From Stramonita haemastoma (lineage: Eukaryota; Mollusca; Gastropoda; Neogastropoda; Muricidae): DNA of 64,000 nt. The translations under genes and the position numbers were made by a program. The notes under the pieces were generated by a model. It saw only the letters and a program-made list of their open reading frames with translations, was not told where the DNA came from and made no database searches. Position 1 is the stretch's first letter, and every line of letters starts with the position of its first letter. The stretch is taken from the NCBI GenBank assembly GCA_030674155.1, contig CM060318.1:89541631-89605630 (forward strand). The letters run 5' to 3'. Below are positions 46,938-57,892 of the stretch, in pieces.

Positions 46938-47045
46938 TGCGTGCGTGTGTGTGCTCGTCTGTGTGCGTGTGTGTGGGTGTGTTTGTGTGTGTGTGTCTCT
47001 GTCTGTGTGGTGCGTGTGTTTGCGTGTGTTCGTGTGTGTGTGTAT
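45728..47045. repeat. Large (GT)n/(GTGC)n-rich block
   Basis: GT-dominated DNA from about 45836 to 46475 and 46860 to 47042, with TGTTT and GCGC interruptions. No gene; Val-Cys frames are shadows. Confidence 0.95.
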
Positions 47046-47355
47046 CTTATCTTGACTTTTGGGAAGAACTGTTTGTTTAGGGTAGGGGGTGTTAGAGAGG
47101 GTAGTTTTTCGTGTTTGTTGTTTAGTAACTTGATTGGTTCACTTATGTGGTACTTTATTGATTTCCTGATTTATCAATAATTGAATTGTAATATGACTGA
47201 CTGATTTTCTTAATATGTTACATTTATTTGTTTATTAATTCATTGATTTATTCATATTTCTTTCATTTTGTCCCCATGAGGGCCTGGTGTAAAGAAGCCT
47301 TTGGCTTACCCAATTACCCTCATTAAAAATTTCGAGTTCGAGTTCGAGTTCGAGT
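47046..47355 (+). mobile_element. LINE 3' end with (GAGTTC)n tail
   Basis: Tail module: outer strands TGAGGG 47277-47282 and CCCTCA 47317-47322, inner hairpin AAGCC 47295-47299 / GGCTT 47303-47307, then TTAAAAATTTC and GAGTTC repeats. Upstream sequence is unremarkable 3' UTR. Confidence 0.82.
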
Positions 47356-47385
47356 TCTCTCTCTCTCTCATCTCTCACTCACTCA

Positions 47386-47449
<64 letters not shown>

Positions 47450-47454
47450 CTCTC
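47356..47454. repeat. (CT)n
   Basis: CT tract between the GAGTTC tail and the next truncated LINE. Confidence 0.95.
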
Positions 47455-47735
47455 GAATGGCAGGAAATGTTCCCGGAACCTTAAAAGACAAATTCCCAAT
47501 GAATCATTCCCGAAAAAAGGACAAAATTAATTTCCAATGAAGCATCCCAGAAGTACTGACATACAAGGTATCCTAATCCTAAGAATAGATTTGTTCAAAT
47601 TCAATTTACTGTACTCACGCCCTATGCTGTGGAACTCCTTTCCTGATTCAACAAAGCACTGCCAATTATCAATAAAGTTCAAAAGTCGCCTTTTATCTCA
47701 CGTAATGAATCTAAACTCACAAACTACACGCATCG
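47455..47735 (+). mobile_element. LINE ORF2 C-terminal fragment, 5' truncated at (CT)n
   Basis: Begins GGCAGGAAATGTTCCCGG and reads RIDLFKFNLLYSRPMLWNSF and PDSTKHCQLSIKFKSRLLSH before the normal end of the protein. It is homologous to 60920-61135. The frame happens to run on into the next element. Confidence 0.85.
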
Positions 47736-47868
47736 CATTGGAAACGAAAGTTGTATATCTACCCTTACCTAAAACCCATCATACTCCCCACCCCCCAGGC
47801 CCCCTCTACCCCAACTCTTTCTATCTTTCTCTGTCTCTCTGTCTGTTCATCTCTCTCTGTCTCTCTCC

Positions 47869-49572
47869 CAACATTAACAAGTATATTTCTCAACTGGAAA
47901 CTCAGATCAATGTCATAAACAAAGAAAACCATTCATTAAAGACACAAATGGGCACACTCCAGTCAAAACTCAAACTTCTGACTAACAAATCTCCGGTCAA
48001 AACAATTTCAATTCAGTGCGATATGCAAAGGACTACAGCAGAGGAACAGGCCTTTGAGGCTGCCAGAGCTGAAGATCCTTCTGTACATACAAAACCCGAA
48101 AAAGACAACACAGATACCGTTATCAGCAGTGCCGACAATAACATTAAAACAGTTGCATCAGAAATATTAACAACAGAAGCTTTACTTACAACTCCTGAAG
48201 CCCATCTACATATAACGTCTCCTGTATCAACACAAAATCGGTTTGAACGATTAGCAAACAATGAACTGAACACACTATCACATGATGTAGGTGGCTATAG
48301 CGTAGTTACAGCCAACCCCCAGACTGAAAATGCTTCAGAACAGATTGTCCTCAGTGAGAAGACTCCTGAAAAAAAAAAAACACCTGAACAAACTCTTCAC
48401 AAATTAAAAATTACTGATAACTCTAGCTCTGTCCTTGTAGGAGACTCTTCTATAAGACACATTGACCCAAGACGGTTGGGAAATCAACAGAATCGTGTCT
48501 TTAAGCTTTGCATACCTGGCATAACTCGTGTGAACCTGACAAAATGGCTAACAACACTTCCAGCTAAACACACCCATGTTCACACGCTGATAATCCACGT
48601 AGGTGTAAATGACTGTCCTGCAGGACCTGTTTCTACCAAACAATGGGTCGAGCTGATAACACTGTTTAAAGAAGGTTTTCCAGCAGCAAAAATAAGTCTC
48701 AATTCAATCATTCCAGCCCGGGGACGGCACCCTCTCAATAACGCCATCCTTCCCACAAACAAAAATCTTCAAACAGCCTGTATCACCGCTAATGTCAATC
48801 TCATCAACAATCAGGACACTTTCCTTATGCAAAATGGTGCTCCAAAACAGGCACTATATAAAGACAGTATTCATCCCAGCATGAAGGGAGTGGCCAAGCT
48901 GGCTGTCAACTTCAAGCAGTTCCTCCTCTTGGTCAGCTCATTCCAATCAATACTCTGAAGAGGCTGGTCCACCTGGAGGTCTTCTCCCACCTGAGCAGCC
49001 AGCGGCACATCTCCTGAATGCAGCTGGCAGTACAAGACAAGGCAGGATGATGTCTTATAATGGACCTCGCCCTTCCCGTGGATACGACACTCGGATCCCT
49101 GGTGTACCTGCTATCTCCTCTATGAGGCATTACCCCATGCTGCCTTCCCAGACAACGACCCAGCAGTTCAAAAGACAACCGCCTCAACCTGATGGTCCTG
49201 CCCCCGCCCACTGGGTTTCTTCTCGGATCCTCTGGCTGACTCTAGGAGTCAGACTTTCCGACCATCTTCCACCACACGGCTGTATAACGGTGATAGTGAA
49301 ACTGTGCAACATTTTACTGATGCCCCCAGTACCTTACATCCCAGACCCTACCCCTACCCTCTCCAGACCCAGTGGAATCCCCCCCCCCTTCATTTCCATA
49401 CCCCCCTTATCTGTATCCCACTCCTCCCCAGCCTCTCCAGACTGTAGCTGCATCAGCGCCACCACCCAGCAGCCAGTGTCCCGATCCCCGTCTGCTGTCT
49501 CAATCAGGACAATATGCTTACCAACTCCTGAATATGGCGTCCCAAATTCTTTCCCAATATAGATCCTCATGA
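47869..49572 (+). pseudogene. LINE ORF1: coiled coil, SGNH hydrolase (esterase-like), Pro-rich C-terminus
   Basis: Open from the truncated 5' edge to 48958. A helical segment (INKYISQLETQINVINKE) suggests a coiled coil. A Ser/Thr/Glu-rich linker leads to VLVGDSSIRHIDPRRL (block I; nucleophile Ser at 48446-48448), LIIHVGVNDCP (Gly/Asn blocks) and DSIHPSMKGVAKLA (Asp-x-x-His block), so the S, N, D and H of SGNH hydrolases are all present. Near 48930 and again at a C tract near 49380 the frame shifts, leading to a Pro/Tyr-rich tail (YPPYLYPTPPQPLQ) ending QILSQYRSS at 49572. Esterase domains in ORF1 are known in some CR1-type LINEs; the role proposed there is lipid/particle association. I see no start codon I would trust. 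Confidence 0.82.
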
Positions 49573-49619
49573 AGACCCCCCCCCCCTCCCCCCGTCAATA
49601 GGAGATCATACTGAAGTGA

Positions 49620-50270
49620 GTGTACGCCCTTTAGTGTGTGCATGTGTACATGCGTGCGTGCGTGCGTGCGTGTGTATGACTGTTGTATGCTTTTGCGTTT
49701 ATCCATGTGATGGTTCCCATGATGTCTCATTGTGGATGCATACATGCTGTGCTTGGAGAAAGGGACATGGATCTTTTGCTTCCGTGATAGGTTGATGTAT
49801 GCTGTTTTTGATGGGTAGTACATGTATGTTGTGCTTCCTGAAATGTGCAGGAAAGGTGTGCTTCCTGGAGGGGCTTGCATGCTGTGTTTACTGAAAGGTG
49901 CACATGATCCGTCTCCCCATTGGGACTTTCATGTTGTGCATCCTGAGGGATGATTGCACGTTGTGTTTTTGATTGAAGTGTTTATGTTGTGCACCATGGG
50001 GGGCATACGCGTGCTGTGTCGTCTGCGGAGCGCGTGCATTGTGCGAATCCTGGGGATGCCTGCATATTGCGCTTCGAGAGCGGCATGCGTGTCTTGATTG
50101 CATATAGGTGTATGCATGTGAGCTAGTGTATGTTTTTGTGTGTGTGGTGTGTGTGTGTGTTTGTGTGTGTGTGTGCGCATGCGCGTATGTGTGTGTGTGT
50201 GTGTGCGCATGCGCGTATGTGTGTGTGTTTGTGTATGTGTGTGTGTGTGTGTTTTGTGTTTGTGTGTTAA
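49620..50270. repeat. Inter-ORF spacer: GT tracts and degenerate 33-36 bp repeat
   Basis: GTGC repeats at 49645-49672, then from about 49730 to 50100 a diverged tandem pattern of GTTGTGCTTCCTGAGGGGTG-like words spaced roughly 33-36 bp, then GT tracts with two copies of GTGTGCGCATGCGCGTATGT (50170-50221). Confidence 0.7.
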
Positions 50271-50549
50271 CAGACATTGACCTTGTGGGATGTTAAAATG
50301 AATTGATTACTCAGTGGCTATTTGGGATAATACTTGGCTTCGGATTGACAGACAAAACACGGTACTTATTCAGATTTTTTGTGCTTGAAATCTGTTAGCT
50401 GTTGACTAGTTTTTCTTGAAAAATTCTGTGCGTCTTTGTTGTTGTTGTTGTCGTTGTTGTTTTTTGTTGTTGTTTTCTTTTTTTCAAACTGTTTTTGTGA
50501 ATTGACTTTCTTGGTTTCTTGCATGCACATATGTGCCCTGGATCAAATT

Positions 50550-53389
50550 ATGTCAAGTACAATCAGCCCCTGGCTATCTAAAGATGGTCTACGCATTGGA
50601 CATTTGAACATTAATTATGCAGTAAACAAAGTAACAGAATTTTCATCAATTTTATCGAATACAGGAAAAAAAACTTTCACTTATTTGGCTTTTCTGAAAC
50701 ACACTTAACTTCTCACATTTCTGATAATGATATTTCAGTACCAGGTTATAAAGTAATCCGCAGAGACCCTACTCATTTTCGTGAAACCGGTTTAGTCATT
50801 TATATTCATCAGTCGATACAGTTTAAACGCATTTACAACTTAGAAAATCATAGTGTGGAAACAATATGGATAGAAGTTAAAATAAAACATTGCAAAGCCA
50901 ATTTTCGTATGTTTTCTTTATAGAAATCCTGCAGAGACTTCAGAGTGGTTCGAAAAGTATTGTTCTATGATGGATGACATTAATCAAGATTCTAAAGACA
51001 TTATATTGCTAGGTGACTTTAACATTGATTTATTAAAAACTAATAACAGGTGGACACAGACATATGAGTCTTTTAATTTAAAACAATTAATAGAATCACC
51101 AACACGTGTAACTGAAAACTCTAAGACTCTAATTGACCATATATATGTTAATAACCAGAATTCCATCACCGAAATAAATGTTCCAATATTTGGTTGTAGT
51201 GATCACTTCCCCATTTGTGTTACGTGGTGTAAAAAAGGGTAAGATTTCCGAACATTAATCATAAAATTATCACTTACAGGAACTTTTCTAACTTTGATGA
51301 TGCTAAATTTCTTTCAGATGTATTAAACTCGCCTTTAAACGATGTATATCAGTGCACTGACCCTAATCAGTCCATAGAAATATGGTACAAACATTTTTTA
51401 CAGTATTTATAATAAGCACGCACCACTTCAGACCAAAAGAGTCAGCTACCAATCTAAACCTCCATGGCTGACAAAAGAAGTACAAAAACAAATATATCAA
51501 AGAGATTATCTTTTGAAAAGAGGAAGTCATCAAGAATATAAAAAGCAAAGAAATTTTGTAACCTTTCTCCTACGTGCTGAAAAAAAGAAATACTTTGAAG
51601 ACCTAATCAGTAAAAAGAAAGACAGCAAGTCTGTATGGAAAGCAGTCAACCTACTTACCAGAAAGAACTGTAATAAAACAGCAAATCTTTTAGATGATAT
51701 CTCTGCTGATGCCTTAAACCTTCATTTTGCAACAATTTCAGATAGAATAATAACTAATGATAAATCAAAAACTAATAACTTGAAAGTTTTAGAAGCCTTT
51801 TGCAGCAACAAAAATATCAATTCCGAACTAAGAATTCCATGTATGAGTGTACACGAAGTATTTACCGCTTTGAAAAGTATGAAGCAGACGGCAACTTGTG
51901 GCTTAGATGGTTTAAATGGTAAAATTCTTAAATTAGCTGCACCAGTTATAGCAGAGACACTCACATACATCTATAATCTGTGCATAAACAAAAATACCTT
52001 TCCAAATATGTTTAAACACAGCAAAATTATTCCTTTGTATAAATCAGGAGATCGAACCGATCCCTCTAATTATAGACCCATTTCAATTCAATCTGTCCTT
52101 TCAAAACCATTAGAGAGACACATTAATAAATACTTGCTTACTCATTTAAATGAAAATAGCCTTATACACCCCAATCAGTCTGGGTTCAGAGCAAATCATT
52201 CATGCCACACTGCCCTTGTTAAACTTATAGACAGATGGTTAGTTAATGTAAATAAAAAAAGAATTTACAGGAGTTTTATTTATAGACTTTGCGAAGGCCT
52301 TTGATGTTATCGACCACAATCTGCTAATAAGGAAAGTTGTGTATTATAAACTATCTTCTGATGCCTTAATGCTTATATCTTCCTTCCTTTCTAACAGACA
52401 ACAACAAGTTTATATCAACAAATATTTTTCAACTTTTCTACCAAATAAATGTGGTGTACCACAGGGTTCTATTCTAGGTCTCGCATTATTTTCTATTTAC
52501 ATTAATGATCTCCCTTTATTTACAAAAGCTTGCTGTGACTTATTTGCAGATGACACCACTATCGATATTAACCATGTTAACGCGTGTCAAGTCTTTCGCA
52601 ATTTGCAAGAAGATATCAATGTGCTTCTGGATTGGACTCACATATAAACCACATGGCCCTACATCCAAAGATAACCAAATTTATGCTTATTTCTACAAGA
52701 CAGAAACGACAGAACCTTAATGTTGATCTACCATCCCTCTATATTGGCAATGAAAAAATTGAAGAAGTCTCAAATCACAAAATTTTAGGGATAACCATTG
52801 ATAACAACCTACTATGGTCTGCCCACATCCAAAAACTGTCAAAAACCATTGCCTCAAAGGTATACCAACTCGGTAAGATATAAAATTTCCTATCTCTGCA
52901 TGCCAGAAAAATATTCTTTTATTCTTACATTCAAACCTCTATTGATTATGCATCTACATTGTGGGATATGGCCAGCAACAATCTGCTTAGATTAATAGCG
53001 AGAGTGCATAAACGCGCCATAAAGCTTATCTTAAACAATTCATCTTCTTTAACAGTAGCTGACCATTCAGAGAATAATATTCTTCCCCTTAAATCCAAGC
53101 TTCTTTCAACAAAGGAGTTTTGATGCATAAGATCTTGCATGGAAACGCCCCATCCTTATTACAGAGCATTTTTACAGTAAATAATTTCAGACACTCTCAT
53201 TTGATCAATCTACCTCTACCTAGGATTATCCTATTTAAATCAAGCCTGGCATATTATGGGGGATGGCTGTGAAATAGGCTTCCATCCCAATTAAAAAATG
53301 AAACTAATCTGAAAAAAATTAAAACAATGTATCATAATCTTTTGATGAAACAATGTGATACAACATATCTCATTCCCAAGATGTATTAG
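50550..53389 (+). pseudogene. LINE ORF2: endonuclease and reverse transcriptase, frameshifted
   Basis: ATG at 50550 starts MSSTISPWLSKDGLRIGHLN (endonuclease motif with Asn). After shifts come LLGDFNIDLLKTNNRW and CSDHFPICVTW (51001-51240), then the linker and RT: GLDGLNGKILKLAAPVIA, YKSGDRTDPSNYRPISIQS, HPNQSGFRANHSCHTAL, GVPQGSILGLALFSIYIND and CCDLFADDTTIDIN (52400-52580). The final part has KILGITIDNNLLWSAHI and ends about 53389. At least five frame changes or stops. Closely related to 26123-27703. Confidence 0.92.
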
Positions 53390-53461
53390 TACAACATGTA
53401 TATCCTGTTCCCTTACTTCTTCTTCTTCTTCTTCTTCTCTCTCTTCTCTCTCTCTCTCTCT

Positions 53462-53519
<58 letters not shown>

Positions 53520-53722
53520 AACCTCTCTCTTTCTTTTTGCATCTATTGGTATCCATGATTGTGTGTGTTCACTTGTATCAATTGCTTGGATTTTTTTTTT
53601 TAAATAATTTCTTTTTACTTTTTTCTTTTCTTTTCTTTTGAGGGCTGGATGAAAAAAAGTCTTGTTACTTAATCTATAACCCTCGTAAAATAAAATTGCG
53701 TTTGCGTTTGCGTTTGCGTTTC

Positions 53723-53986
53723 CCTCTCTCTCTTTATCTGTCTGTCTCTCTGTCCCCTTCACTCTCTCTCTCTCTCTCTTCTGAATGTTTTATAAAATTT
53801 CTTAGTCTTGTGTAATTGGAACTGATATTTCATATATGTATTACTGATGGTATCCTTTCTCATATAATAAGCTCATATATCATAATTTTAGTATTTTATT
53901 TTGTACGATTATAATAATAGAAAGTGATGATCGATAAAAATTTGTATTCAATATTACTTGCTTTGGAATACCCGACAAATTCTCTC

Positions 53987-54046
<60 letters not shown>
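53723..54046. other. (CT)n tracts and short AT-rich sequence
   Basis: CT at 53730-53780 and 53985-54046; no gene. Confidence 0.8.
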
Positions 54047-54047
<1 letters not shown>

Positions 54048-54174
54048 AAGGGCCGGATGAAATAAAGTATGTAAATACTTACTCTTTTACCCTTGAAAAA
54101 TAAAGATCATTCATTCATTCATTCATTCATTCATTCATTCATTCATCTCATCTCATTCATCTCATTCATTCTCA

Positions 54175-54180
<6 letters not shown>
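54047..54180 (+). mobile_element. Tail-only LINE insertion with (ATTC)n, bounded by (CT)n
   Basis: Immediately after (CT)n comes CAAGGG (54047-54052), the outer stem strand, then GCCGGATGAAAT. The hairpin AAGTAT 54065-54070 / ATACTT 54075-54080 follows, then CCCTTG 54090-54095, AAAAATAAAGATC and ATTC repeats. A (CT)n block (54180-54267) follows. Nothing of the element upstream of the structured tail is present. Confidence 0.85.

Positions 54181-54267
<87 letters not shown>
54181..54267. repeat. (CT)n
   Basis: Pure CT repeat between the ATTC tail and the next SINE piece. Confidence 0.97.
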
Positions 54268-54269
<2 letters not shown>

Positions 54270-54500
54270 GAACAGATGACAATATTAACACAACTGCATA
54301 CACACGGGGACTGGATGAAAAAAGCACATGAGTGCTTATCCCGTTATCTTCGATATAAAAGAATAGAATAAAATAAATAAATAAATATCTCTCCCTGCTT
54401 TTCAAAAGAGTAGGCTATTGTGTGCCTGTGGGAATAGATGACAAAATATACAGAGCTGCATCCACACGGGGACTGGTGTAAAAAGCACAAGTGTGCTTGA
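54268..54500 (+). mobile_element. Two consecutive SINE 3'-end fragments
   Basis: Fragment 1 (54268-54390) starts GGGAACAGATGACAATATT directly after (CT)n and ends with hairpin AAGCAC/GTGCTT and AAATAAATAAATAAAT. Fragment 2 (about 54405-54500) repeats GTAGGCTATTGTGTGCCTGT, GGGAATAGATGACAAAATAT and CACACGGGGACTGGTGTAAA with a similar hairpin. Both match the 3' half of the SINE at 59622-59985. Confidence 0.82.
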
Positions 54501-54949
54501 ATATGTCTTTTGAAGACCTCTCTACTCTGGGATCACTTCAAGTTCAATGATAACATATTCCAGATCATACTACCAGAGTAGGAGAGGCTTGATTTGAATA
54601 GATCAATTCTTGGTATGGGTCGCTGATGTTCTGTAGAATCTCGGGCATTCAAGGGGAATGTTGATTTCAGTGTTATAGGAGCTTGTCCATATATGATTTT
54701 GTTTATGAATGTTGATTAATTTATAGCAAGCATTTCTCGTAATGAAAGGACTCCCAATTTTGTGTAGTCAGATTCAACTAAACTTGAGGAATTTAAAACT
54801 GGCTTCAAAGCTCGTTTATAGTTACTAATAAGAGGTTTTAACGTATTAATTTGCACTGGCAGTGTCAAAGAGTGTAGAGCAATAATTAACTAATGACAAA
54901 ATGTATGCATGTAAAAATAATTTTCTAGCATGAAAGCTTAAGGAATGTT
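54501..54949. other. Possible decayed LINE sequence, not assigned
   Basis: No clear domain. Minus-strand words near 54510-54800 (for example a TCTACTCTGG.ATCAC.TC stretch) look repeat-like but could not be placed. Confidence 0.4.
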
Positions 54950-55566
54950 TTGTACCTGACCACTGATGCAACATCCAAACTTATCACTTCTCTTATTTTC
55001 TCACGTCCGGACTATTGCAATTCTCTTTTGGCTGGTCTGCCAGCAGCATCCATCTACTCCCTTCAACGTATACAAAACTCTGCAGCTCGTCTGGTCCTCA
55101 GAAAGAAAAAATCTGAGCACATTACCCCTCTCTTGCAATCTCTCCACTGGCTGCCCGTACCACAGAGAGTGAACTACAAGATCAATACCCTCTGTTAAAA
55201 ACTGCACCCTCCTACCTCTGTGAATGTCTTCACTTGTACACACCTTCTCGCTCCCTCCGCTCGTCGGCAGATACTTTGTCCTTAAGAATACCCAGATTCA
55301 ACCTATCTACCGTTGGCCGCCGCGATTTCTCTGTTTCTGGTCCATCAATCTGGAACGATCTTCCTCTCTCCCTCCTGCAAAAGCCTACTTATGACACTTT
55401 TAAATCCAACCTCAAGACACACTTATTTCAAACCTAAGTTTTTCTCCTTCTGTTTCCATCTCTTACCTGTACCTGCCTTCAACATCTACCTGCCAAAGTG
55501 TATAACGTTTATAGGTGTGTGTGTGTGTGTGTGCGCGCGCGCGTGCGTGCGTGCGTATGTGTATGT

Positions 55567-55613
<47 letters not shown>

Positions 55614-55638
55614 CGTGCGTGCGTATGTGTAGTGTGTG

Positions 55639-55703
<65 letters not shown>

Positions 55704-55917
55704 GTGTGTGCGAGCGCGTGCGTGCGTGCGTGCGTGCGTGTGAGTGTACATTCGAAATTGTTAAAATTGTAAATTGTTGTTGATTGCGTGTGTGTTGTGT
55801 AGGTCGAATGCAAGCGCTTTGATTTGTTTTTACAAGATATAGCGCTATACCAATTCCATGTATTATTTATTATTATTATTATTATTAATTATTATTATAT
55901 TATTATTATTATTATTC
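54950..55917 (+). mobile_element. L2/CR1-like LINE C-terminus and 3' UTR
   Basis: The frame at 54950-55198 has DYCNSLLAGLPAAS, IQNSAARLVLRKKKSEHITP and LLQSLHWLPVPQRVNYKINT; a second frame (55234-55437) has YTPSRSLRSSADTLSLRIPR and GPSIWNDLPLSLLQKPTYD. One frameshift near 55195. The 3' UTR holds (GT)n/(GTGC)n (55516-55745), then AAGCGCTTTGATTTG...ATAGCGCTATACC, an AGCGCT self-complementary hairpin, and ATT repeats (55860-55917). It is the sister of 12363-13080. Confidence 0.92.
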
Positions 55918-56502
55918 TACAAAGCTGATACTTGTGTTGACACAATGTTGTTTAATTTGGTTACATATGCTGTCCATGAGATATTATTGTCTATTGTAAC
56001 ACATAAGGCACATCGTACATCATGACAACAATGGAAATCATTTTACTCACTGACTTCCATTTCAAAATAGTTACAATACTCATACACAATTGTGTTCTCA
56101 AAACAATCACCACACCAGAGAAGTGTGCCCACAATATATAACCATGTCAACCCCAGGCCAATGTGATGTAGCCACAATGTTGTATACAAAAATCTTGTAT
56201 TTCACTGTACTTATTCATGTCATGTAACATCCATGTCATGAAAACAACAAAAAACTAGATGGTAGTCAAACCCCGCAACAAGGCATCCCGTCAGAAACAA
56301 TATTCACTCATACCCTGTCCTACACGCACATTTTCATCCGATGTTTGTACACAAAGCATTCCCTCAACTGCCGTCAACCACACACACACACGCGTGCGCT
56401 CGCGCGCACACCGTGCACTCACACACACACATGTATGAGCTTGCGCACCCACCCACACGTACACTCACCTCCCCCCGACTCCCCTCCTTCACTCACAGAA
56501 AC

Positions 56503-56595
<93 letters not shown>

Positions 56596-56663
56596 CAAGA
56601 CAGATAGAAAGACAGAGAGAGACAGAGACAGAGAGCGTGCAGGCATATGTATACTGTGGATAC
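55918..56663. other. GPCR intron, microsatellites, no gene
   Basis: CA-rich patch near 56379-56440, (GA)n 56511-56560 and (CAGA)n 56561-56596 close to the exon donor. No gene. Confidence 0.75.
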
Positions 56664-56811
56664 CTGGACAAGGGACCTTTCCTAGGAAGTGGAGGACTGC
56701 AAGAGCACCAGAACCGGCATCTCCCTGCGTATCAAGTATGACGTATCCCAGTGTCAGGTTATTTGGTAAGACGTGATCCTTATTCACTTGTTGTACCGCA
56801 GTGGTGATTAT
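56664..56811 (-). CDS. Class C GPCR exon: start of ligand-domain lobe 1
   Basis: 148 bp with acceptor GTTATGTGCACAG right of 56811 and donor CCAG|GTATCC at 56664/56663. It begins in phase 0: IITTAVQQVNKDHVLPNNLT, LGYVILDTQGDAGSGALAVL, HFLGKVPCP. The pattern A...IN.D..(I)LPN.TLGY.I.DT is the second helix/strand of class C GPCR flytrap domains. It ends with one base of a Gly codon completed by GT of the 41618-41834 exon. A preceding exon with the signal peptide must exist; none was recognised to the right. Confidence 0.9.
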
Positions 56812-57525
56812 CTGTGCACATAACGTCAATGGAGTTGAACAGAAATCTATCAAATCTGTGCATAGTGGTACTCAATGGTGTGGTACTCAGTATGGTATTC
56901 TTTACTATTTTGCAGTTGTAGATCAGATCGACAATACATATTTGCATCTAATCATGCCTCTATCTACTCTAAACAATGAAATGGAAATTTACAAGCAACC
57001 AAAAAGTTGGTTACCTAACGGTACTCTAGGGCTTTGCAATGTTCGTATCAATTTTAATCCTGAATCTGAGTTTTAAACTTGACAAGGTAACAGCCCTGAT
57101 ATGGCTTGTGTAGTCTGCGGGGCTATAAACAACATGATTGGATTAAATCGTGAATCTTACTGTGAAACCGGAACGCGTCTACCTCAAAAGCTATGAATCT
57201 TTCGCTAACGCAAAAGATCACCATTGATGAAACTTGGAGCTCTAGCAGAGGGACGAAAAAAAAAGAAAAGATAATGTATCTGTGAACGGAGCGCATGCAC
57301 ACGATTTTCAACAGCAGTATTTGGTCATTAAACAACATGGTCTGCAAAACACGTAAAGCATTCATGAAAAGTTGTTTTTGCATGTATTAGATATGTAAAT
57401 ATGTTCTTGTAAATTACGGAGCATGTTACTACCAAGGACAGTTTATCACACAAGGGAAGGCCTCTCTCCGAAATAAAATTGTTGCCAGTGTACCGCACTG
57501 GGCATCATGATTTTTTTTTTCTTTT
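56812..57525. other. GPCR intron or upstream region, no gene recognised
   Basis: An 86-codon minus-strand frame (57123-57383) was checked as a candidate first exon and shows neither a signal peptide at an ATG nor class C motifs. Confidence 0.6.
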
Positions 57526-57635
57526 TATTCTTTTATATCAAGGATAATGGGATAAGCACTCATGTGCTTTTTTCCATTCAGTCCCCGTATGTATGCAGCT
57601 GTGTAAATATTGTCATTCACGGGTTTTAGAAAAAG
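57526..57635 (-). mobile_element. SINE 3'-end fragment
   Basis: The minus strand reads CTGCATACATACGGGGACTG, AATGGAAAAAAGCACATGAG (hairpin AAGCAC/GTGCTT) and ATTATCCTTGATATAAAAGA. Same tail as the + copies at 24000 and 54300. Confidence 0.82.
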
Positions 57636-57674
57636 AAAAACACACAAAAATGTTTAACTGTTATTAGGGTTGGA

Positions 57675-57785
57675 TTAACTCTGTGTGTAGGTTGCTACGG
57701 AAAGCAGAAGACCACGGGAAGTGGAGGAAACTTGTTGAAAGAGTCTTCAGTAGTTTCCCATGGTCTACAAGACAACCAATGGGTG

Positions 57786-57852
<67 letters not shown>

Positions 57853-57860
57853 TGTGCGTG
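57675..57860 (+). mobile_element. LINE C-terminal fragment (RTE-like) followed by (GT)n
   Basis: LLRKAEDHGKWRKLVERVFS with SFPWSTRQ runs into (GT)n (57789-57850). Related to 28990-29105. Confidence 0.75.
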
Positions 57861-57892
57861 CGGGGTGCGTGCGTGCGTGCGTGTGTTCGTCT

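Larger units (their letters stand above)
47869..53722 (+). mobile_element. Long CR1/L2-like LINE with SGNH-hydrolase ORF1 and EN-RT ORF2
   Basis: Preceded by a CT-rich stretch (47815-47868). ORF1 (47869-49572) has coiled coil, SGNH hydrolase and Pro-rich tail. A GT-rich, minisatellite-like spacer occupies 49620-50270. ORF2 (50550-53389) has endonuclease and RT. The 3' UTR ends in the two-stem tail: GAGGG 53640-53644 / CCCTC 53680-53684, AAGT 53657-53660 / ACTT 53667-53670, then TTTGCG repeats to 53722 and (CT)n. This is the most complete LINE here. Frameshifts in both ORFs make it inactive. Confidence 0.9.

Noticed and set aside
48013..48273. Minus-strand ORF opposite the SGNH ORF1
   Set aside because: Shadow of the + strand coding sequence; no motif of its own.
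57123..57383. 86-codon minus-strand frame as a possible first GPCR exon with a hydrophobic segment
   Set aside because: The hydrophobic part is internal, there is no signal-peptide layout at the ATG, and no class C N-terminal motif or phase-0 donor was seen.
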